Shown here piece by piece: positions 1 through 7,864 of a stretch of DNA of 12,702 nt (the first letter of the stretch is position 1; every line of letters begins with the position of its first letter). The notes under the pieces were generated by a model. That model made no database searches. It saw only the letters and a list, made by a program, of their open reading frames with translations, and had not been told where the DNA came from. The DNA comes from Bondarzewia mesenterica (lineage: Eukaryota > Basidiomycota > Agaricomycetes > Russulales > Bondarzewiaceae). The translations under genes were made by a program, and so were the position numbers. Location of the stretch: positions 1-12,702 of the forward strand of contig SGPL01000766.1 in the NCBI GenBank assembly GCA_004802705.1, written 5' to 3'.

Positions 1-2
1 TG

Positions 3-807
3 ATCGACCGTGACGGCCTCCCAGTCCCTCATGTCAACATTATCCTTCGCGACACGCATCCGACACGTCTCGGGGACCACTACTACACCACCCTACAGGA
101 TGACCTGCTCTACATGACCTACAAGCACGAGTCAGAAGCTCGTCCCCCGCCGCGCCAGATCCGCCTCACATTCGACCCTGAAGACCCATACACGAAGTTG
201 CGCTATAACCCGCCCGTCGGCGGCTCTCAGCTCGGTCGTAAACTTGCGCCACCGACAACGGTAGAGAAACGTCGTGCGCCTGGAGCGCATCGCGCTGCAC
301 ATGATGGCGAAAGACGCGCTCACGAGCCGACAGAACCTGCTCGGTCCCATCATGCTGTTCCGCGCGCTTTCTGGTGAGACGGAGCGTGGGGGAGGACGAC
401 ACGCCGTCGAGGGTGTGCAGATTGTGAACGGTATCAAGACCGTCGGCGGTTGGACACGCCCGGGGCTACCGCTCGGCGTCAAGGTCGAGATGAAGGGTCC
501 GAAAATGTACGAGTTCCTGGGCACACTCACCGAGTTCGTCCTCCCCCGCCTGCGCGAGTTTCCCGGGATCATCATGCCCGCGGCGTCACAGACAATGCAC
601 AGTCCTAGTGGCGTTTCGGGTGTCGTCTCGTTCGGTCTGCCCCCAGAAGCCATGGGCCACTTCCCCCAAATAGAAGTCAACCTCGACGCGTATCCAAAGA
701 CGTACGGCATGCACATACATTTCATTACCAACGCGACCGGCGAAGGCGCACAAAACAAGGCGCGAAAACTCCTCTCTGGCTTCCAGATTCCCTTCACGCG
801 CAAGTAA
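3..807 (+). CDS. MRPL7: Mitochondrial 54S ribosomal protein uL5m (MRPL7-like), 5' partial, one apparent frameshift
   Basis: This encodes the mitochondrial relative of bacterial ribosomal protein L5, a large-subunit protein that binds 5S rRNA or its replacement surface and contacts the P-site tRNA. The reading frame is open from position 3, so the N-terminus and any mitochondrial presequence lie outside the window. The N-terminal part (3-266) is in one frame. From about 270 the conserved stretch NVVRLERIALHMMAKDAL and the rest, including GVQIVNGIKTVGG, GPKMYEFLGTLTEFVLPRLR and a C-terminal IEVNLDAYPKTYGMHIHF-like segment, are in the +1 frame and end at TAA 805-807. The switch falls in the AAA run 267-269, where one A too many explains it. 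No intron fits, because the homology is continuous across the shift. Because this protein is normally needed for mitochondrial translation, a sequencing error is as likely as a real lesion. It converges with the septation-kinase gene on the other strand. Family assignment is from recognised uL5 motifs, not from a search. Confidence 0.85.
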
Positions 808-1220
808 CGGCCGCTCGTCTGCTCCAGCTCTCTCGTTCCTTCACTCTCGACTTGTCAGTCTTTTCGTCCTTCTTCAAATGTCATAGCATGCTCACTTCCT
901 TTGCCATTTTTTTTTGATATTCTAATGCATCCCATAACTTATAGATTAGACGGTATCACTAATACAGTATCATTTAAAGAGTGCGCTGAATTGATGCGAG
1001 GATGGAGGACAGTGTGTGCAATGAGCCGGGGTAATGAGTGCCTATGATGTGAATGCAAAATAACTCAAGGAATGGAAAATGGACGTGCTGAGAGGGAGGA
1101 CATACATAACCAACGAAAGGAAGTGACGATGATCCCCAAGAAGAAAAAAATCATCACAGAGTACAGTATTGCGAAGTCAAACGAATGATCATCCATCGTG
1201 AACGAAGGCGATATCCAGTG
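808..1220. other. Convergent intergenic spacer (both 3' UTRs)
   Basis: No ORF of coding character lies here. The 413 bases separate the stop codons of two convergent genes and must hold both 3' UTRs and polyadenylation sites. A nine-T run at 907-915 followed by A/T-rich sequence to about 975 is the most distinctive stretch; it is where transcripts from either side could terminate or be processed. No canonical AATAAA is evident and no structured RNA was recognised. Confidence 0.6.
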
Positions 1221-2652
1221 TCATCCTCGATATTGCTCGCTCGCCTGCCAAGAGATATCTCCGAGCCGTTGCCGCGTCGGTGTCGCCTTTGGCCTCCCAT
1301 TGCCACTGCTCCTGAGCCCACCCACCACCCCGTTATGACTGGACGAAGGGGAGAGCATCGATACGGACGCTTCCGATGCGGTTCTCCTGCCCCTCTTTTT
1401 CGGGGCGATAGCGCTCTTAGGCGAATCAAGGCCTTTGAGACTCGTCTTGCTCGACGCAGGCTTGAGCGCTGGCGCGAGCGTTGGCTCAATCTCGCGCGCA
1501 AGCTCGCGCACGAGGACGGCGCCATCTTTCTGCTTGAGCCGGACGACGAGCCCGTAGATGCCGTAGCGCTCGACGAGGATCGCCCGGTTCGGGTGCACGT
1601 CGCACACGGTGCGGAGGAGGCGCAGCAGGTTTAGTTTCACGACTGCCTTGCTGTTGCCCAACTTCTCGATGACGCGTCGGAAGAATTGCGATTTGGCGAT
1701 GCCGATGGTGATTGTGGTGGAGATGCGGCAGATTTTGAGGAATGGGTCGAGGATGTTCTCGAAGGAGTTGGCTTTGGCCGAAACGAAGCATTTGAGAAGA
1801 GCGTCCAGAGATTCCGGCCTCATCAGTTCGTCTTCCACTCGAGCAGTCTCTTCCTGTAGCCTGTGCACGCCATCAGTCTCACTATGAGTGCATTCTCTCT
1901 GAAATTCAAATCGCACGCACCACGACAGAATTGACTCTAAGGCGCTGACTTGGAAGTACGGGTCGGTGAGGAGTTTGACATACATTGGCAGTCCGTCGTA
2001 CTGCCATAGGAGCGTCCGACAGCTCTTGCCCGCACTGGCAAGATCACAAAGAATGGGCAGCGCAAATTGCTTAAGTGGGGAGCTAGACTCAATGACCCGC
2101 ATGAGGCTTGGAATAATGCCAGCCTGCGCCGCTTCCTCCTGTCTCGTCTTGTTGAGGCGACAAAGATTATAGCATGTTTGAAAGATGTGATTTGACATTT
2201 CCTATCGAAGAAGAGTGAATAAGTCATTAGTTGAGTCATGGAATATATGTGACGTACTGTGCTGTGAGGTCCTGAGCTCTGCTCATCCAGTATTCGGGTG
2301 AGGATTTCTATGGCATTAGCATTCTGGAGGACCTCAAGTAATGTCGCATTCATTGAAAGATGCTTAATGGCCTTCAACATCTGCACTAAGCACTCCGGTT
2401 CGAGAAGCTCGCATGCCCGCAGCAGACCTACAACACTAGGTAAGCTTGCCAAAAACCAACATATAAGCCATAGACGCACGTCTGACCACCTTACGCGTTC
2501 CTAGCGCATTCCGCACATGAATGTCAGACTGCGAAACCTGACAGAACACGAGCAAAACCTGGATAATTTTCTTCTTCATTGTCGACGCCTTGTCTCCATT
2601 GTTGGCCATCACATTCAACAGCGCCGATGACAACGGATCGAGCAAGCCTTTG
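1221..2652 (-). CDS. Cdc15/Cdc7/SepH-type septation protein kinase, C-terminal armadillo-repeat half, four exons, 5' part missing
   Basis: Exons on the minus strand are 2652-2480, 2427-2258, 2201-1921 and 1860-1221, about 420 residues ending at TGA 1223-1221. The spliced protein is helical and armadillo-like: segments such as KKKIIQVLLVFCQVSQSD, LLRACELLEPECLVQMLKAI, IFQTCYNLCRLNK and LPILCDLASAGKSCRTLLW match the conserved C-terminal region of fungal SepH/Cdc15/Cdc7 kinases of the septation initiation (mitotic exit) network. These kinases act at spindle pole bodies to trigger septum formation. After the repeats comes a Ser/Lys-rich tail with a basic PKKRGRR stretch. Family members carry an N-terminal STE-type kinase domain, which is absent here: upstream of 2652 recognisable homology stops and retroelement sequence follows. 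An acceptor AG at 2654-2653, preceded by CTAAT, suggests that exon 2652-2480 is internal. The gene is therefore either interrupted by retrotransposons or split by assembly. Exon borders are inferred from homology and splice consensus. Confidence 0.83.
1861..1920 (-). other. Intron, 60 nt, in-frame if retained
   Basis: Minus-strand sequence begins GTGCGT and ends CACAG. Removing it joins TCGTG to GCTACAG and restores the family-typical SILSWLQEETARVEDEL. The length is a multiple of three with no stop, so an unspliced transcript would simply insert 20 residues. Confidence 0.85.
2202..2257 (-). other. Intron, 56 nt
   Basis: Minus-strand sequence begins GTACGT, has a CTAATGAC branch-site-like element and ends CGATAG. 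Splicing joins SSGPHST to EMSNHIFQTCYN, which continues the armadillo region. The ATG at 2198 is therefore internal and not a translation start. Confidence 0.88.
2428..2479 (-). other. Intron, 52 nt
   Basis: Minus-strand sequence begins GTGCGT and ends TTGTAG. Splicing joins the first base of an Arg codon to GTCTGCTG, giving KVVRRLLRACELLEPE. The frame upstream and downstream is recovered exactly. Confidence 0.88.
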
Positions 2653-2859
2653 CTAAAAATCTCAGCCGAACCATTAGAGATAGGCAACGGTGAGCAAGCA
2701 AGCCTATAATACCTGCACCCATCCCACTCGGCCCAACCATCAGAGTCAGCAAACAATGATGCTGGCCGAACTGTTAGAGACGGGCCCGCATTGCCCATCG
2801 GCTGGGCTCGGCTGACCGTTGGAGATGGGCAAAAAGCACGTTTGGCTGGACCGTCTAAG
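2653..2859 (-). other. Probable 3' end of a host intron merging into repeat sequence
   Basis: The minus strand reads CTAAT, then about 20 nt later TTTTTAG at 2658-2653, a good branch-site and acceptor pair for the host kinase exon that starts at 2652. No donor or further kinase exon is found to the right. The junction between host DNA and the retroelement must lie within this stretch or nearby but cannot be fixed, since no target-site duplication or LTR edge is visible. Confidence 0.45.
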
Positions 2860-2868
2860 ATGGAAAAA
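2665..2868. repeat. Five degenerate copies of a 23-bp motif
   Basis: Copies resembling GCCGAACCRTTAGAGATGGG start at 2665, 2731, 2765, 2811 and 2845. Start-to-start spacings are 66, 34, 46 and 34 bp, so a unit near 33-34 bp with indels is plausible. The copies fall in different codon phases, which argues against a peptide repeat. A 9-bp inverted pair, TTGCCCATC at 2791-2799 and GATGGGCAA at 2824-2832, sits inside the array. On the minus strand copy 1 contains CTAAT and copy 3 contains CTAAC. Confidence 0.6.
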
Positions 2869-4152
2869 AGCACTGAATAATGTGGAGGGACACCATCATT
2901 ATCATCGGCACTCCATGCAGAAAACAGAAGGAATATACCACCGAGGCCATCCCAATCTAGTAGCCCACCCATCTTGTCCCCACAAGCAAGCATCCACCAA
3001 GAACTGCATGATGGCCTGCAGGTCGTTAACCCCACCCCACCACCAGAACTAGGTCAAGGACCACCTGCGCCCATACCACCACCCCCTCCTGCTCCACCCG
3101 CAAATCCACCCACCCAACCACAGACCTCCAACCCACTACCACTGAATCCACCCCCACCTCCTTCTCCACCACCCACATAAGGAATGGCAACCACGTCATC
3201 GGCCAACAAGTCAGGACCAAAGGTCAAGACTCCCTCTCCATTCGACGGACAGAGGGAAAATTCTAGACTCTTCATCCTAGAATGCAAGGTCTACTTTAGG
3301 GCAAAGCCAAAGGAGTTCCTAGACGATGCTGGAGCTCTGGACGAGCAGAGGAAGGTCCTGTTCACCTTGTCCTACCTAGAAGGAGGGACAGCCGAAACCT
3401 AGAAATGATTGTGGATAGAGGAGTACGAGAAGAAAGACAACTACGGAACCTGAAAGAAATTTGAGGACAATTTTGTCACTCAATTCGCCGATGCAAACAT
3501 CGCCGCAAATGCCAGGACCAAGTTGTCTCAAATCAGACAAGGAAAACGAACGGCGGACGACTTCATTGCCGAGTTTGCAAACCTGGTGTCAGAGTCCGAA
3601 ATAACGGAGAGCCCGGCGCTCATCGAGTACTTCATGGAGGCACTGAACCCCGCAATCATAAAAGAGGTTTACCGAAAAAACTCAGTACCAACCAAAATCG
3701 AGGATTGGTACAAGGACGCGGCCACTGCTGACAACCAATGGCGCAAACTGCAATCTTTCCTCGGAAGGCACCACTCTTCCCAGAAGGATAAAGGAAGTTG
3801 GATACCCAGGAGAAGTAAAGCGCGTGACCCAGATGCAATGAACATGGACAGAGGGAAGGAGCGTAAAGAATGAAAGGGGAAGGCAAGGGTACGGGCCACC
3901 AACACTCTGTCGGATAAGGACAAGAAGCAGTACATGGACGAAGGCCGCTGTTTTAGGTGCAGTAAAACTGGACATCGAGCCAGGGACTGCCCAGACCGTG
4001 ATGTCTGCACTAGGGCGACAAAAGAGGAGGGAGGAAGCAAGAAGATGACTATAGAGGAACTCAAGAAAGTCATCAGAAAGCTCTCAACAGAGGAAAGGGA
4101 AGCACTCGCTGAATCCAGCGAGGAAGACAATGAGAAACAAGAGGATTTTTGA
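2860..4152 (+). pseudogene. gag: Gypsy gag (capsid and nucleocapsid), broken by stops
   Basis: Gag forms the virus-like particle and packages element RNA. One frame runs from ATG 2860 (or ATG 3184, if the first part is leader) to TGA 4150-4152. Part one, to 3177, is low complexity and very proline-rich. From about 3235 (SPFDGQRENSRLFILECK) to about 3760 is a typical gypsy capsid core. A CCHC zinc knuckle with Cys at 3949, 3958 and 3988 and His at 3973 (C-X2-C-X4-H-X4-C) follows, then an acidic/lysine-rich tail. In-frame stops lie at 2878, 3178, 3400, 3406, 3451 and 3871. Most fit CAA, CGA or TGG codons changed by one transition. Pol continues in the -1 frame at the stop: GAT TTT TGA with five T's would allow a -1 slip, although decay could equally explain the frame change. 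Confidence 0.85.
3030..3177 (+). repeat. C/A-rich low-complexity tract (proline-rich coding)
   Basis: The tract is dominated by CCA, CCC and CCT codons and encodes runs such as PPPPPAPPANPP and PPPPPSPPPT in the gag frame. The opposite strand is G/T-rich and gives misleading open frames. Confidence 0.8.
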
Positions 4153-4787
4153 CGAGTCTAAAGTTCCAGACGTGGCTTTGGACGAAGGGCTGCTACGATA
4201 ATTCTATATTTGTAAAATCCACCAAAGGAGAGCAATTGGAGATTACATCTTGGATATCACAAAGCAGCATCGAAAGTGTTAAAACGAAAGCAATGATAGA
4301 TAGTGGGGCAACTGGAAGATTCATTCATTGGAAGGCGGTATGAAAGTACAAGCTTAAAACAACCAAACTCAGGAATGAAATCAAGATTCGAAATGTCGAT
4401 AACACAAAGAATGTCTTGGGATGAATTAAGGAATTCGTCTACTTTTGGCTACGAATCAATAACCATGTCGAAATAATGAGGCTATACGTGTCAGACATAG
4501 GGGACGACGAGATAATCCTAGGACTCCCTTGGCTAAGGACACATAACCCAACGATCGACTGGCGAAATGAAACTCTGCATTTTCAGAACTGCCCATACTG
4601 GTGCGAAAGGAACCGGCAAAACTGGCAGTATCAACAGTCGCTCTGGAAAATCCTTTGCAGCTGTGGAATGGATGAAAGGATCAATGCGGCCTCAGTTTTG
4701 CAGAAACTAGCAGAGGAGGCAGGAAAGGACCAACTAAAAAGGTCAATAGAAGAATCCATCCCCACCCACTACCTTAACCACCGATGA
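4149..4787 (+). other. Retropepsin-like protease domain of gypsy pol
   Basis: The active-site motif AMIDSGATGRFIH has its catalytic Asp at 4299-4301 (DSGAT, 4299-4313). The flap or C-terminal hallmark IILGLPWLRTHNP lies near 4512-4550. This aspartyl protease would cut Gag-Pol. Stops at 4341, 4422 and 4785 interrupt it. Confidence 0.85.
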
Positions 4788-5600
4788 GTCTTCGAAGAGG
4801 AGGCATCACAAAGCTTTTCCCCTCCCCATACCTGGGACCATAAAATCGAACTAAAACTAGAGGCACCCGACGAGATCACAACAAAAATCATCCCTTTGTC
4901 AAGGAATGAGCAGGCCGAACTCGACAAGTTCTTGGACGAGCACCTGAAGTGAGGGACCATTAGGATGTCCAAGTCACCCTACGCCTCCCCCTTCTTCTTT
5001 GTCAAAAAAAAGATGGGAAGCTCCGCCCTGTACAGGACTACCGAAAGCTGAATGAACACACCATTAAGAACCAATATCCTCTCCCGCTTAGCTCAGATAT
5101 TATAAAAAGCCTAAAAGACAAATGCATATTCACCAAAATGAATGTCTGTTGGGGCTACAATAATATCCGTATCAAAGAAGGAGACCAGGAGAAAGCAGCA
5201 TTCCTTATGAACAGAGGACTGTTTGAACCGATGGTGATGTTCTTCAGCCTGACCAACTCACCGGCAACATTTCAGACCATGATGAATGAGCTTTTCAAAG
5301 ATCTAATCATGACGGGGGAAGTAATCATCTACATGGACGACATCCTGGTAGCAACCATTCACATGGAAAGGCATCAGGAGCTCGTAAACGAAATACTCAG
5401 TCGACTAGCGAGAAACGACCTCTTCCTCAAGCCCGAGAAATGCACTTTGAGGCTGAAAAGGTGGACTATTTGAGGTTTATCATCTCCTATGACAAGATAG
5501 AGATGGACCCGATAAAAGTCGAAGGGCTTTCTAACTGGCCCATGCCTTGAAGGGTACGAGATGTCCGACCATTCTTAAGGTTTGGCAACTTTTACTGGCA
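4788..5600 (+). other. Reverse transcriptase domain of gypsy pol
   Basis: The N-terminal [14 protein letters not shown] lies before the first frameshift. [18 protein letters not shown] and YPLPL follow in the next frame. The catalytic [10 protein letters not shown] has YMDD at 5330-5341. [14 protein letters not shown] sequence resumes after the second shift at about 5447. A stop at 4950 precedes the core. The fingers, palm and thumb order is normal for Ty3/gypsy. Confidence 0.9.
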
Positions 5601-5719
5601 CTTCATCAAGGGGTACGCCCACCTTGCGCAACCCATGCACGACCTCACGAAAAAGAACATTGCCTGGCACTGGGAAGAACCCCAACAGAAAGCATTTGAC
5701 GCGCTAAAAAACGCGTTCA

Positions 5720-6126
5720 CATCCACGCCAGTACTGATCCAGCCTGACACTACAAAACCTTTCAGGGTCGACACGGATGCCTCGCTTACTGCCACAGGGG
5801 GAATCCTACTACAATAGGGGGAAGATGAGCAGTGGCACCCGTGCGCCTACCTGTCTAAAGGGTTTTCCCTGGCAGAACAAAACTACAATGTCTACGATAG
5901 AGAACTACTGGCGATCGTTCGAGCCTTCGAAGCATGGAGACACTTCCTAGAGGGCTCAGAACACACTATTGAAATCCACTCGGATCACAAAAACTTGACA
6001 TTTTACAAGGACGCTCGCAAACTAAACCGCCAACAGGCACGATGGGTGCTCTTCTTGACCTAGTTCAATTTTGAAATTCATCACATCAAAGGAACAAAAT
6101 GTGTGCCAGACAGCCTGTCCAGATGA
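5720..6126 (+). other. RNase H domain of gypsy pol
   Basis: The retrotransposon RNase H carries acidic residues in DTDAS (5770-5784), YDRELLAI (Glu at 5902) and HSDHKNL (Asp at 5983), the order expected of the family. Stops at 5815 and 6061 split it, and another at 6124 follows the conserved PDSLSR end. Confidence 0.85.
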
Positions 6127-6399
6127 TCGGACTTCGATGATGGAAGGTCAGACAATGAAGAACGCATCCTCTTGGACTGCGCACTATTCATGAAAGTGCT
6201 CGCGTCCAGAGAAGATTCTGTCAAAACCTCCCTGAAGGAGCGGATCAGAGGTTCGAAGAACATGGATAACGAGATTGCTCTTGCCTTGGAACTCATAAAG
6301 TCAGCTGGACCTAGGACAATATCAAAAGGAATAGAGGAATGGAACACGGAGGATGGCTTGATCCTATTCAGGGGGCGCATCTATGTCCTAAAGGACCAA

Positions 6400-7090
6400 G
6401 ACCTCCGTCGAGAAATTGTTTGGCAGCACCATGACCCACCTGCCGCAGGCCATCCAGGAGAGTGGAAGACAGTGGAGAGAGTGCAGAGGGACTTTTGGTG
6501 GCCAGGCATGACAGTATTCATTAAAGAATACGTCAAAGGATGTGCAATCTGCCAAGCATCAAAAAACCAGCCTAACCGAGCGAAGATACCAGTAGTCCCC
6601 ATACTGGCCGATGTCCATGCACTCCCATTTCAAGTGGTCTCGACCGACTTCATCACGGACCTATCACTGTCAAAAGGCTTTGACTCGATATTAGTCTTCA
6701 TAGACCACGATGTATCGAAAGGTGTGGTGTTTGCCCCATGCCATAAAAACATCACAGTGGTACAAACAGCAGACCTCTATAAGGATCAGGTATGGAGACA
6801 TTACGGCCTGCCAAGCAAAATCATCTTGGACAGAGGACCACAGTACGCCGTGAAAGTTACAAGGGAACTTTGCAAGAAGCTAGAAATAAAACAAGCAATG
6901 TCGACGGCCTATCACCCTCAAACCAATGGACAGATGGAGCGAACCAACTAGCCACTGGAACAGTTCCTACAGATCTTCTGCAACTTTCAAGGAGATGACT
7001 GGGCAGACCTACTGCCAGCTGCAGAGTTCGCCCACAACTCCACCGTCCATTCATCGACCAAGAAGGCACCATTCGATCTAATCATGGGAT
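6400..7090 (+). other. Integrase zinc-binding and DDE catalytic core of gypsy pol
   Basis: The HHCC finger uses His at about 6427 or 6430 and 6451 and Cys at 6541 and 6550 (CAIC). The catalytic triad is Asp 6646 (STDFITDL), Asp 6829 (ILDRGPQYA) and Glu 6937 (NGQMERTN). Spacings are D-X60-D-X35-E, which is textbook for Ty3/gypsy. The stop at 6949 (TAG, probably from CAG) comes four codons after the catalytic Glu. Confidence 0.92.
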
Positions 7091-7500
7091 ATATCCCACG
7101 GTCATTACCGAAGGTACTGGAAGACTCCACCCTTCCCGCAATCTCTCAAAGGCTGAAACGCCTAGAAGATATCAAAAAGGACACGATTACTTCTCATCAG
7201 CTAGCGGCTCAGGTGATGGCACGAAAGAGGCCAAAAATGAGCAAGAAGTATCAGAAGGGGGATAAAGTGTGGCTAGAAGCAAAGAACCTTGCCACTACAC
7301 ACCTCTCGGTGAAACTCGCACCTTAGAGATATGGCCCCTTCATGGTCCTCGATACCCCATCCCCTGTAAATGTTCGACTGAAACTGCTGAACGGGTGGAA
7401 CATTCACCCGGTATTTTAAATATCCCTGATCACGCCATACATAGAGTCGGTTGCACATGGCCTAAACTTCGAAAGACCCAACCCTCCTGACCTCATTGAC

Positions 7501-7737
7501 AATGAGGAAGCATATGAGGTTGAATTGCTATTGGATTCCCACATGTTCCGCGAGAACCTCCAATATCTGGTCTGATGGAAGGGTTATTCACCCACGGATG
7601 ATGAGTGGATGTTCTGAGAAGACCTTGAAGAAGACATGGCAGATGCACAAGACACCTTCGAAGAATTCTACAGAAACCACCCACACGCGATAAGCCCCAC
7701 ATCACCTCCGGCATTATCATCCAATCATCGAGGATGA
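7501..7737 (+). other. C-terminal chromodomain of gypsy pol
   Basis: The sequence EAYEVELLLDSH, LQYLV-stop-WKGY and then DDEWMF-stop-EDL matches a chromodomain, which in chromoviruses directs integration towards marked heterochromatin. Both internal TGA codons (7573 and 7615) sit where the family usually has Arg or Lys and fit CGA-to-TGA changes. It ends with an EEFYRNHP-type tail. Confidence 0.8.
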
Positions 7738-7864
7738 TGAAGACTATAAAGAGGGGGGCAAATTCCCTCTCTTTCCGCAGTTTCCGCAGTCCCATGATAA
7801 ATTTTCTTTTACACCTTGCAATTCTTCAGCTAGTACTAGCAATATCAACCTTAGCCCTCTTAAT

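Larger units (their letters stand above)
4149..7737 (+). pseudogene. pol: Gypsy pol polyprotein (PR-RT-RH-IN-chromodomain), multiple stops and frameshifts
   Basis: Pol would copy the element RNA into DNA and integrate it. The homologous reading path is: frame starting at 4149 until about 5011, a shift at the A8 run (5004-5011) into the frame covering 5012-5446, another shift near 5447, then one frame to TGA 7735-7737. Each shift is consistent with loss of one base. In-frame stops lie at 4341, 4422, 4785, 4950, 5548, 5815, 6061, 6124, 6949, 7324, 7573 and 7615. Eight are TGA and four TAG. Catalytic residues of every enzyme domain are nevertheless still readable, which suggests decay mainly after the copy landed. 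The product cannot be made as one protein. Domain details are given in separate entries. Confidence 0.87.

Noticed and set aside
132..803. Minus-strand open frame of 223 codons opposite the ribosomal protein gene
   Set aside because: It is a GC-driven shadow of the uL5m frame with Ser/Arg/Pro-rich composition and no recognisable domain.
1185..1887. Plus-strand open frames of 149 and 92 codons
   Set aside because: They are antisense to the armadillo exon, whose minus-strand protein is clearly recognisable. They show no known motif.
2436..3035. A continuous 199-codon minus-strand ORF with an ATG in the gag region
   Set aside because: Only its last part (2652-2480) matches the kinase family; the rest is antisense to repeats and gag and would skip the acceptor site at 2653.
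2653..3183. A 5' LTR and primer-binding site for the gypsy element
   Set aside because: No TGTCA-type start, no match to the 9424-9687 LTR and no TGGTATC-like primer site were found by eye; a dot plot would settle it.
3026..3287. Gly/Val-rich minus-strand ORFs
   Set aside because: Antisense to the proline-coding C-rich tract; composition artefact.
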